This document shows, in pieces, positions 1 through 5,753 of a stretch of DNA of 5,753 bases; the first letter of the stretch is position 1, and every line of letters starts with the position of its first letter. Both the position numbers and the translations under genes were made by a program. Below the pieces are notes generated by a model. The model worked only from the letters and a program-made list of their open reading frames with translations. It searched no databases and was not told the origin of the DNA. The stretch lies in the NCBI GenBank assembly GCA_022448705.1, contig JAKUUF010000100.1, positions 1-5,753 on the forward strand. The letters run 5' to 3'. Source of the DNA: SAR324 cluster bacterium (GTDB lineage Bacteria; SAR324; NAC60-12).

Positions 1-72
1 GTCCGCTCCTCCATGGTGGATCAGTCCCTGTACAAAATTCAGGTCGGCATCAATTGTTACTCGTCCTGTCAT
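1..72 (-). CDS. qmoC: QmoC, membrane/iron-sulfur subunit of the Qmo complex (N-terminal 24 codons only)
   Basis: The frame opens with ATG at 72-70 and runs off the left edge, giving MTGRVTIDADLNFVQGLIHH followed by GGAD. This resembles the start of QmoC proteins, which have a short V-x-I-(E/D)-x-DLxF segment and a GG(A/E) step just before the first iron-sulfur cysteine motif. In the family QmoC is a fusion of an HdrC-like domain with two [4Fe-4S] clusters and an HdrE-like cytochrome b membrane domain. It exchanges electrons with menaquinol and passes them towards QmoA and QmoB. The cysteine motifs and membrane helices lie outside the window, so the name rests on the short N-terminus and on its position after qmoAB. 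The start is well fixed: a TAA lies in frame six codons upstream and no other start codon lies between. No Shine-Dalgarno sequence is visible; the 20 bases before the ATG are nearly all A and T. Confidence 0.82.
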   Translation of the reverse strand, partial: MTGRVTIDADLNFVQGLIHHGGAD

Positions 73-101
73 CTTATTTTTATTATTTTAATTCGTTCCA
101 T
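69..101 (-). other. 10-residue open frame whose stop overlaps the qmoC start (ATGA)
   Basis: On the minus strand an ATG at 101-99 opens a frame encoding MERIKIIKIR and ends at the TGA at 71-69. That TGA shares bases with the qmoC start codon in an ATGA overlap, the arrangement typical of translational coupling. It could let ribosomes reinitiate at qmoC, which has no visible ribosome binding site of its own. Against this, the mini-frame also lacks a clear Shine-Dalgarno sequence, and the region is so rich in A and T that a short frame could arise by chance. This is inference from position only. Confidence 0.2.
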
Positions 102-146
102 ACGAGGAAAATACAGCAATATAATTTTCAATTTCAAAGGTGAAAA

Positions 147-2303
147 TCACATCCCCTTGAAGGGATTAGGTCCGAAATCTTCCAGTTCCTCCACAAAATC
201 ATCAATTATTTTGGGCAGGCGTTCGTAGTCATTCATGCTGATTGCGTATTGCCTGACTCGCTCTGATTCTAAATTCAGCCGTCCAATAGTTTCCTGTACT
301 TTACCCAAACGAGTGTGAGCCAACTCACTTCCATTGACAAAGTGGCACTGATAATCATCACCATAAGCACACCCCATAAACATGATTCCGTCGTATCCAT
401 ATGACAAAGCATCAGTGACATAAATTAAATTTAGTCCTCCAAGACAGCGCATTGGCATGATCCTCACGTTTGTGTTTATTTTCAAACGATTCATGGCTGC
501 CATGTCAAAAACAGGAAGGGCATCGTTCTCACAGGCAAAAATCAAGATCCTGGGTTTTTCATCAAATTCATCCGGCATCTCAAAACTGGTCATCATTTCC
601 TTAAAAATTGTAGGACTGGAATCCTTGAATGAAATGATTTGAACCGGACATGATCCCATACATACACCGCAACTCCTGCAGCGAGCCGCATTTGGGAAAG
701 GAGTCCCTTTTTCATCTTCTTCCAATACCCCAAACGGACACTCCTCTGTGCAGCGCTTGCATGAAGTACAGCGGTCAAGCGCGAATTCGGGAAAAGTCTG
801 GTCTCCCACACGCGGATGAACAGTTTTTCCCTGATCTGTGAGTTCCATGGACTGAATAGCTTTCATTGCTGCTCCAGTGGCATCAAGCTTGGCGTCATTA
901 ATATCCATCGGCTGCCGTACGGAACCAACAGCATAAATTCCTGTTCGTCGTGTTTCATAAGGAAAACAGATAAAGTGCGAATCAGGATATCCGTATTTCA
1001 GTTCCGGCAGGTCCGGGCCTTGGCGGTATTCAAGATTAAGGGCAGATTCACCGCTCAGTGTGGAAGGCACCTGTCCCACCGCCAACACCAGCAAGTCCAT
1101 TTCAAAGTTCACTGGTTCTCCAAAAAGAGTATTATCCACTTCAACGGCAATTTTCTTATCTGTCGTTTCCTTTACACCGACTACATCTCCCTGTGTCAGG
1201 AATACTCCTGGATCATCCTGACGGCTGCGGTAAAAATTTTCGTAAAGTCCAGGGGTACGTATATCTCGGTAAATTATGTGTGCCTTTGCCTCAGGATTCT
1301 GTTCCCTGATATAGGCGGCCTGCTTGAGTGAATCCATGCAGCAGGTTCCGGAACAATAGGGGAGATGATCCGGAGTCCTGGAACCGGCACATTGAATGAA
1401 GCCTACGTTGAGGGCAGGCTTACCATCTTTGCGCAGGATGTTTCCAGATTTTGCCATCTGCTCAAATTCTGCACTGCTGACCACATTGTCATAATTTATG
1501 CCCAAATGAGAAAGTTTTGCAGTATCATACGGTTGAGACCCTGTTGCCATGATCACAGCGCCGCACTTGAATTTTTCTGTTTTGCCTTGCTGGTTCAGTT
1601 TAACCTGAAATTCCCCCGGCTGTCCGGAAATGGAATTCACGAATGAAGAGGTGTGAACTTTAATAAGTTTGTTTTCCTCAACCGTTGAAACTATGGCTGA
1701 AACATAATTGTTCTCGGGTTCGCTGAAGGGAGCCCTGGAAGGAATCAGCTTGTGTTCATCAAGGCAGAAGCCACCCAAATGCCCCTTTTTTTCCACCAGA
1801 TCCACTGAATATCCGGCATTCGCAGCTTCTGTTGCGGCAGTCATTCCGCTTACTCCTCCGCCAATCACGAGAAGTTTTTTTGAGGTGTCCTGTTCAAAGG
1901 GCTGCGGAATACCATGTTTTTTGAGCTTGGCAGTGTACATTTGAATGTATTCCTCGCCTGCAAGCTGCGTGTCCTCATCAACCTCTCCTGATTCGTCTCT
2001 AGTTTTTTGTGTCCATGCAACATACTCCCGGATTGGTGCGCGCACCACTATATTTTCTTCACCCATATCAAAAGTTGTTTCATGAAAACGCTGTGAGCAG
2101 GCTGCAATCATAAATCGGTTTACACCCTCTTTTTCCTGATCTTCATGTAAAAGCTTCACACCTTCTTCACTGCAGAGGACAGGATGCGTCTTGCTGACAG
2201 GGACTTTACATTCTTTGGTAGCTACTTTGGCAAGCTCTTCCACATCCATCGCCTGGTCAATGTCACACCCGGAACAAATATAAACGCCAGTCTTGCTATC
2301 CAT
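147..2303 (-). CDS. qmoB: QmoB, HdrA/MvhD-like flavin and iron-sulfur subunit of the Qmo complex
   Basis: This cytoplasmic-side subunit of the quinone-interacting oxidoreductase relays electrons between the membrane quinone pool and APS reductase. The 718-residue product has an HdrA-type layout. An N-terminal segment carries CSGC (10-13). A dinucleotide-binding fold follows, with LLVIGGGVSG at about 144-153 and VEKKGHLGG at 170-178. A cysteine block conserved in HdrA relatives has QCAGSR with C305, then C317, C321 and C322, then YRDIRTPG. The C-terminal third adds two ferredoxin-type [4Fe-4S] motifs of form CX2CX2CX3C (C512-C522 and C542-C552). It ends in an MvhD-like domain (about 584-718) with C591, C620, C645 and C653, which in that family bind a [2Fe-2S] cluster. 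This combination separates QmoB from QmoA. The ATG start has AGGA nine bases upstream and lies 3 bases after the qmoA stop, so the two genes are cotranscribed. There is no signal peptide or membrane helix, as expected. The length is close to that of known QmoB proteins. A generic HdrA is less likely given the Apr context. Confidence 0.95.
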   Translation of the reverse strand: MDSKTGVYICSGCDIDQAMDVEELAKVATKECKVPVSKTHPVLCSEEGVKLLHEDQEKEGVNRFMIAACSQRFHETTFDMGEENIVVRAPIREYVAWTQKTRDESGEVDEDTQLAGEEYIQMYTAKLKKHGIPQPFEQDTSKKLLVIGGGVSGMTAATEAANAGYSVDLVEKKGHLGGFCLDEHKLIPSRAPFSEPENNYVSAIVSTVEENKLIKVHTSSFVNSISGQPGEFQVKLNQQGKTEKFKCGAVIMATGSQPYDTAKLSHLGINYDNVVSSAEFEQMAKSGNILRKDGKPALNVGFIQCAGSRTPDHLPYCSGTCCMDSLKQAAYIREQNPEAKAHIIYRDIRTPGLYENFYRSRQDDPGVFLTQGDVVGVKETTDKKIAVEVDNTLFGEPVNFEMDLLVLAVGQVPSTLSGESALNLEYRQGPDLPELKYGYPDSHFICFPYETRRTGIYAVGSVRQPMDINDAKLDATGAAMKAIQSMELTDQGKTVHPRVGDQTFPEFALDRCTSCKRCTEECPFGVLEEDEKGTPFPNAARCRSCGVCMGSCPVQIISFKDSSPTIFKEMMTSFEMPDEFDEKPRILIFACENDALPVFDMAAMNRLKINTNVRIMPMRCLGGLNLIYVTDALSYGYDGIMFMGCAYGDDYQCHFVNGSELAHTRLGKVQETIGRLNLESERVRQYAISMNDYERLPKIIDDFVEELEDFGPNPFKGM

Positions 2304-2306
2304 TGT

Positions 2307-3560
2307 TCAATTTCCTATGCTGGTTTGAATTGCCTTCAATGCAGCCCCAGTCGAATCCTGGATGGAACTGTTGACATCTGCAGGCCATTTGGCCACACCA
2401 GTTGAAAATATACCCTGCTGCTGCAATTCCATGGGAACAAACCCATTTTCATCAAGTTCTATTCCTGCAATACCCTCCTGTCCTTTGAGGTTCGGTTCCA
2501 TTCCTGTTGCAAGTACCACCATGTCCACATCAAGCCGAACTTTTTCCAGGTTGAGAATGTTTTCTGCTTCAACTAAAACCCCACCATTTTCTCCGGCAAT
2601 GATTTTAGCAACTTTGCCTTTGATCATGTTAACATTTGGTTTTGTCTGCACTTTGGCCACAAAATCTTCGTACTTTCCCGGAGTACGTATATCGATGTAA
2701 AATATATAAATTTTAGCGTCCGGATTTTGTTCCAGCACATAATTGGCATGTTTCAGGGAACCAAGGCAGCATATTGAAGAACAGTAAGGCAGATGATTTT
2801 CGTCTCTTGATCCAGCGCACTGAACAAATGCTATACTTTCCACCGGTTTCTGGTCAGAGGGACGCAGTATCTTGCCCTTTGTGGGGCCACTTACAGAAGA
2901 GATACGTTCCATCATGATGTTGTTTATGACATTCGGGACACTGGAAAACCCCATATTCTTAAGCTTCTTAGCATCATATGGTTTCCAGCCTGTGGCAATT
3001 ACTACTGAAGCCACCTGAATTTCAATTTCCTCGACCTGCATGTCAAGATCAATTGCTCCGTATTTGCAGGCTTCCACACATTTGGAGCATCCAGGTTCGC
3101 ACGCAGGGCGGTCAACAACATACCTGGGTGGGTACGCCATATTGTTGGGAAGGAAAATTGCTTTTGTTTTGTCCATTCCTTCATTGAAATCATTGAAGCG
3201 CTCAGAGGGACAAACAGCAGTGCAGTGGTCGCATGCCACACATTTCTCATTCACAAAGGTGGGATTCTTACGGATCTTGACCTTGAAATTTCCTGCGTCT
3301 CCGGATAGAGAAAGGACTTCTGAATTTGTGTGGATTTGAATATGCGGATTTGCCCGCAGACGTCTGTAATTAATTTCCAGGCCACAGGTAGGAGGACATA
3401 ATTTAGGGAAATACTGATGGAACCCGGAAACCCTGCCTCCCAGAGTTGGCGACTTTTCAACCAGGACCACATCTTGGCCAATTTCCGAAGCTTCAAGTGC
3501 AGTTGTAATGCCGCTTATTCCACCACCAATTACAAGTATTTTCCCGCGCTCTTTAATCAA
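2307..3560 (-). CDS. qmoA: QmoA, HdrA-like FAD and iron-sulfur subunit of the Qmo complex
   Basis: This flavoprotein subunit of QmoABC is related to the HdrA subunit of heterodisulfide reductase and takes part in electron transfer between menaquinol and AprBA. The 417 residues begin with an FAD-binding fold: ILVIGGGISG (8-17) leading to LVEKSPTLGGR (33-43). FPKLCPPTCGLE follows at about 51-62, a typical QmoA segment. A ferredoxin motif CX2CX2CX3C is at C107, C110, C113 and C117. A second four-cysteine set has the less common spacing CX3CX2CX3C (C154, C158, C161, C165). The HdrA cysteine block is present with QCAGSR (C248), C260, C264 and C265, then YIDIRTPG. An ATGMEPN segment and a C-terminal FSTGVAKWP segment complete the nucleotide-binding fold. 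The protein lacks the extra ferredoxin pair and MvhD domain seen in QmoB. The only start options are a TTG at 3560-3558 or rare ATT/ATC codons upstream, because a TAA lies in frame five codons before the TTG. I see no Shine-Dalgarno sequence. The stop is 3 bases before qmoB. Confidence 0.95.
   Translation of the reverse strand: MIKERGKILVIGGGISGITTALEASEIGQDVVLVEKSPTLGGRVSGFHQYFPKLCPPTCGLEINYRRLRANPHIQIHTNSEVLSLSGDAGNFKVKIRKNPTFVNEKCVACDHCTAVCPSERFNDFNEGMDKTKAIFLPNNMAYPPRYVVDRPACEPGCSKCVEACKYGAIDLDMQVEEIEIQVASVVIATGWKPYDAKKLKNMGFSSVPNVINNIMMERISSVSGPTKGKILRPSDQKPVESIAFVQCAGSRDENHLPYCSSICCLGSLKHANYVLEQNPDAKIYIFYIDIRTPGKYEDFVAKVQTKPNVNMIKGKVAKIIAGENGGVLVEAENILNLEKVRLDVDMVVLATGMEPNLKGQEGIAGIELDENGFVPMELQQQGIFSTGVAKWPADVNSSIQDSTGAALKAIQTSIGN
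2313..2316 (-). promoter_or_regulatory. Ribosome binding site of qmoB
   Basis: The minus strand reads AGGA followed by nine bases and then the qmoB ATG. The site lies inside the last codons of qmoA, so translation of qmoA probably keeps it open and couples the two subunits. It supports the ATG at 2303-2301 as the true start. Confidence 0.6.
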
Positions 3561-3654
3561 AATGCAGATGAATTAAAATTAGTTTTCTAAATAATTAAGG
3601 ACATAATCCCGATTTTTTACTTTAGAAATACAAAACAGAAATATTCTGATGAAC

Positions 3655-3668
3655 ATTTCCCCGGAAAT
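3655..3668. repeat. Inverted repeat ATTTCC-CC-GGAAAT
   Basis: Two perfect 6-base arms flank a 2-base centre in the plus-strand sequence ATTTCCCCGGAAAT. It sits about 95-108 bases upstream of the qmoA start. The short centre suits a DNA operator for a dimeric regulator better than an RNA hairpin. I do not recognise it as the site of a named regulator, and a 6-base repeat can occur by chance. Confidence 0.25.
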
Positions 3669-3713
3669 TACGAACTTGGGTATTGGAATGAAAATGAATT
3701 ACGGGAATTAGCG

Positions 3714-3737
3714 AAAATCAGTTCAGAAAGAAACTGA
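3714..3737 (-). terminator. Weak terminator-like hairpin downstream of aprA
   Basis: On the minus strand, about 30 bases after the aprA stop, TCAGTT and AACTGA form a perfect 6-base stem around an 8-base loop, followed directly by TTTT. The stem has only two G-C pairs, so it would be unstable. At most it would give partial termination or protect the aprA 3' end. An alternative 5-base stem (TTCAG with CTGAA) uses overlapping bases. Confidence 0.22.
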
Positions 3738-3768
3738 AGAAGTTGAAGCTCATCCTGTTCACAATAAA

Positions 3769-5742
3769 TCAGGCGATAAGCTGCTGATAATCCTTTTTGA
3801 AAATTTTCCATTCACCAGTTGCCTTGTCATATGTGGAATTTACAAAACATTTCCAGTTTTCATCGTCTATTGCCAGATGGTCACCACGGTAATAGTATCC
3901 GGGATATCTTGTTTCTTCACGGAAATGTATGTGCCTGGCATGGGCTTCTCCGGCGAGAATACGATGAAAGTTTTCCCACGCTCGCAGCAGCTCATGCAGG
4001 TTTTCTGCACACATGTGGTATGAGTCTTCCTTGAGCATTTTCATGTAATAGAAACCTTCTTCAAGCATGTATTTACTGGTCATATACCATGTGCCGACAC
4101 CACCGACGTATTCGTCCATAAGTTTCTGCAGCCTCTGCTGAAGCATGGCTGGGCGAATATAATGCGGATTAATGTCAGGGTCTGTGGTATATCCGCTGTG
4201 TTTTCCCCAGGTTTCCATGGGCATGAAGATCTCTTTTGCAAGTTCTTCAGGATCCTCTGCGTAATCCACTGTCTGGTCCTTGTGGTCGAGACAATAGGCA
4301 GTCATCATTTTGCCTGCAATTCTACCTTCAGTATGGGAACCTGATGAAAACTTGTGTCCGGACGCTCCAACACCATCCCCAGCAGTAAACAAACCGTCTA
4401 CAGTGGTCATTCGGTTATAACCCCAGTGCCACTCTTCCGGCCCAAAATCCCCTGGTCCGCTGGTCCATAATCCAGCACAGCCTGCATGAGATCCTAGCAG
4501 ATAAGGCTCTGAGGGCATAAGTTCTGAGGGGACTTTTTCCGGTGCCATATTGTTCGCGGCCCAGACGCCTGCCTGTGTGATAGTCATGTCTAGGAAATCT
4601 TCCCACGCCTCGGACTCCAGATGCCTGATTTCCTTTTTGGACATGGTTTCAGAGAGTTTCTGCAAAGCAACGTCAGTATGAATTTTTATAGGACCCAATC
4701 CAGCTTTCATATCAATCATCATCATGTGGTTGCGCATGCAGGTTCCCATCGAGTCAACATAGTCGCCATACAGTTTCCTGCTTTCTTCCTTATTTTTTTC
4801 TTGATAATCCTCCCCTAGTGCGTTTGTAGCTTTTGCTTTGAAAAGAAGGAACCAAGCACCTACCGGTCCATAACCATCTTTGAATCGAGCCGGTACAAAC
4901 CTGTTTTCCATCATTGTCAACTCCGCACCGATTTCTGCTGCCATGGCATAGGTGGAACCACTGTTCCAGACAGGGAACCAGGCCCTGCCTTGTCCTTCTC
5001 CTGTAGCGCGTGTTTTAAAAACGTTAACGCATCCACCTGCAGCAAGCAGTGCTGTCTTGCACTTAAAGACATAGAGTTTTTTCTCTCTGACGCTGAATCC
5101 GGCTGCTCCGGCGATTCTTGTGGGATCATTCTTGTCACTCAATAGCTTAACTATGAAAACTCGTTCAAAATGATTTTGATCTACTCCTGTGTGCTTGCGG
5201 TTGTTAGCAAGTGCGGATTTTCCTGCTTCGGCAATCACCTTTTTGTATGATTCACCATTGATCATTACCTGCCATCTTCCTGAACGAACCGGCTTACCTC
5301 CGTCTCTTAAGGAAGGCATCTCATTTTTCTTTGATGTATGCCCATCAACTGAACGACCTTCTTCATCTGTTTTCCAGATCGGCAGTCCCCAGTCCTCGAA
5401 AAGATGGACAGAGTCGTCAACCAGCCGACCAAGGTCAAACACAAGATCCTCCCTGATAATGCCCATAAGATCGTTTCTCACATAGCGGACATAATCCTCC
5501 GGTGTGTTTTCCTGACCGACATAGGTATTGATTGCGGAAAGGCCCATAGCTACAGCACCGCTACGGTCTGTTGCAGCTTTGTCAACCATGGTAATTCTCA
5601 ATCCCTGTGGAGTTGCCCAGCGATCAGCCTCGAAAGCAGAACCGCAGGCAGCCATTCCGCCCCCAATGAGCAGGATATCAGTTTCATGTAAAGCTATTTC
5701 CGGTTTTTCGGAAAATTCAAAATTATTTACTTTAGGTTCCAA
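3769..5742 (-). CDS. aprA: Adenylylsulfate (APS) reductase, alpha (flavoprotein) subunit
   Basis: AprA carries the FAD active site of dissimilatory APS reductase, which converts APS plus two electrons to sulfite and AMP. It works in the cytoplasm as a complex with the iron-sulfur subunit AprB. The 657-residue product matches the family in length and motifs. An FAD-binding LLIGGGMAACG lies at 24-34, and RSGAVAMGLSAINTY at 60-74 includes N72. LFEDWGLP is at about 114-121 and GRWQVMINGESYK at 155-167. ENRFVPARFKDGYGPVGAWF spans 279-298, with conserved arginines R281 and R286. CMRNHM is at about 335-340, YLLGSHAGCAG at 414-424 with H419, and AGDGVGASGHKFSSGSH at 454-470 closes the FAD site. Conserved Arg and His residues in these blocks are known to surround the APS sulfate group in the family. 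No signal peptide is present. The start is a TTG at 5742-5740 with GAGGG four bases upstream. The next methionine (residue 30) lies inside the FAD loop and is too late. aprB is expected immediately upstream, beyond the window. A fumarate reductase or aspartate oxidase relative is excluded by the AprA-specific blocks. Confidence 0.97.
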   Translation of the reverse strand: MEPKVNNFEFSEKPEIALHETDILLIGGGMAACGSAFEADRWATPQGLRITMVDKAATDRSGAVAMGLSAINTYVGQENTPEDYVRYVRNDLMGIIREDLVFDLGRLVDDSVHLFEDWGLPIWKTDEEGRSVDGHTSKKNEMPSLRDGGKPVRSGRWQVMINGESYKKVIAEAGKSALANNRKHTGVDQNHFERVFIVKLLSDKNDPTRIAGAAGFSVREKKLYVFKCKTALLAAGGCVNVFKTRATGEGQGRAWFPVWNSGSTYAMAAEIGAELTMMENRFVPARFKDGYGPVGAWFLLFKAKATNALGEDYQEKNKEESRKLYGDYVDSMGTCMRNHMMMIDMKAGLGPIKIHTDVALQKLSETMSKKEIRHLESEAWEDFLDMTITQAGVWAANNMAPEKVPSELMPSEPYLLGSHAGCAGLWTSGPGDFGPEEWHWGYNRMTTVDGLFTAGDGVGASGHKFSSGSHTEGRIAGKMMTAYCLDHKDQTVDYAEDPEELAKEIFMPMETWGKHSGYTTDPDINPHYIRPAMLQQRLQKLMDEYVGGVGTWYMTSKYMLEEGFYYMKMLKEDSYHMCAENLHELLRAWENFHRILAGEAHARHIHFREETRYPGYYYRGDHLAIDDENWKCFVNSTYDKATGEWKIFKKDYQQLIA

Positions 5743-5746
5743 GTTA

Positions 5747-5751
5747 CCCTC
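5747..5751 (-). promoter_or_regulatory. Ribosome binding site of aprA
   Basis: The minus strand reads GAGGG, then TAAC, then the TTG that starts aprA. The purine-rich core supports this start despite the non-ATG codon. The spacing of four bases is slightly short. The TAA at 5746-5744 is in a different frame from aprA and could be the end of an upstream gene such as aprB, but 11 bases are too few to tell. Confidence 0.5.
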
Positions 5752-5753
5752 TT

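Larger units (their letters stand above)
3561..3768. other. 208-base AT-rich gap between aprA and qmoA
   Basis: This is the longest noncoding stretch in the window. It separates the reductase gene from the complex that feeds it, although both are read in the same direction. It holds a weak hairpin with a short T run soon after the aprA stop, a 6-base inverted repeat in the middle, and a very AT-rich 100 bases next to qmoA that could contain a promoter. I looked on the minus strand for paired -35 and -10 boxes at normal spacing and for symmetric operators such as TTGTGA-N6-TCACAA, and found nothing convincing. A lone TTGTGA half-site lies just after the aprA stop. The gap may hold a promoter, an RNA processing site or an attenuator; the sequence does not decide between them. 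Confidence 0.6.

Noticed and set aside
132..145. Small inverted repeat TTTCA-AAGG-TGAAA after the qmoB stop as a terminator
   Set aside because: The stem is five bases and mostly A-T, with no T run after it on the minus strand, and qmoC follows in the same direction.
816..1331. A 171-codon open frame on the plus strand
   Set aside because: It lies entirely antisense to qmoB, whose motifs are unmistakable. Its translation is rich in Ser, Cys and His without any domain pattern.
3040..3339. A 99-codon open frame on the plus strand
   Set aside because: It is antisense to the iron-sulfur region of qmoA and has no recognisable motif, so it is a shadow of the real gene.
3593..3640. A sigma-70 promoter for qmoA from TTGTAT and ATTATG
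   Set aside because: The two elements are about 20 bases apart and match the consensus poorly. In such AT-rich sequence similar pairs are expected by chance.
3755..3771. TTGTGA half-site just after the aprA stop as a CRP/FNR-family (HcpR-like) operator
   Set aside because: The matching TCACAA half is missing at the required spacing, and the position next to the upstream stop codon is not promoter-like.
5189..5691. Two overlapping plus-strand open frames of 98 and 95 codons
   Set aside because: Both are antisense to the conserved N-terminal half of aprA, and their translations show no protein family features.

Overview
The window holds part of the core dissimilatory sulfate-reduction locus of a bacterium, with every gene on the minus strand, so the transcript reads right to left. 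In transcription order the genes are aprA (adenylylsulfate reductase alpha subunit, complete), qmoA and qmoB (two HdrA-like flavoprotein subunits of the quinone-interacting membrane-bound oxidoreductase complex, both complete), and the first 24 codons of qmoC, which runs off the left edge. The order aprA-qmoA-qmoB-qmoC is the classic arrangement of Gram-negative sulfate reducers. aprB would be expected just beyond the right edge but cannot be seen. The moderate base composition and protein sequences suggest an anaerobic sulfate-reducing member of the Desulfobacterota (former Deltaproteobacteria). Genus cannot be fixed from the sequence alone.

Layout: qmoC start (1-72), an AT-rich 74-base spacer containing a tiny open frame that overlaps the qmoC start (73-146), qmoB (147-2303), a 3-base gap, qmoA (2307-3560), a 208-base AT-rich gap (3561-3768), aprA (3769-5742), and 11 bases of leader at the right edge. 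qmoA and qmoB are almost contiguous and must be cotranscribed. The aprA-qmoA gap is the only place within the window for a separate qmo promoter, an attenuator or a processing site.

How the genes work together: AprBA reduces adenosine 5'-phosphosulfate (APS) to sulfite and AMP in the cytoplasm. QmoABC links the membrane quinone pool to AprBA and is the accepted electron route from menaquinol to APS reductase. QmoA and QmoB carry the FAD and iron-sulfur centres on the cytoplasmic side, and QmoC provides the membrane cytochrome b part.

No mobile element, CRISPR array, tRNA or rRNA gene is visible. This is a conserved metabolic locus and I see no new system in it. The points worth a second look are at the gene boundaries: two TTG starts (one with no visible ribosome binding site), a 10-residue frame with an ATGA overlap onto qmoC, weak hairpins between aprA and qmoA, and a protein-like open stretch on the opposite strand of that gap.
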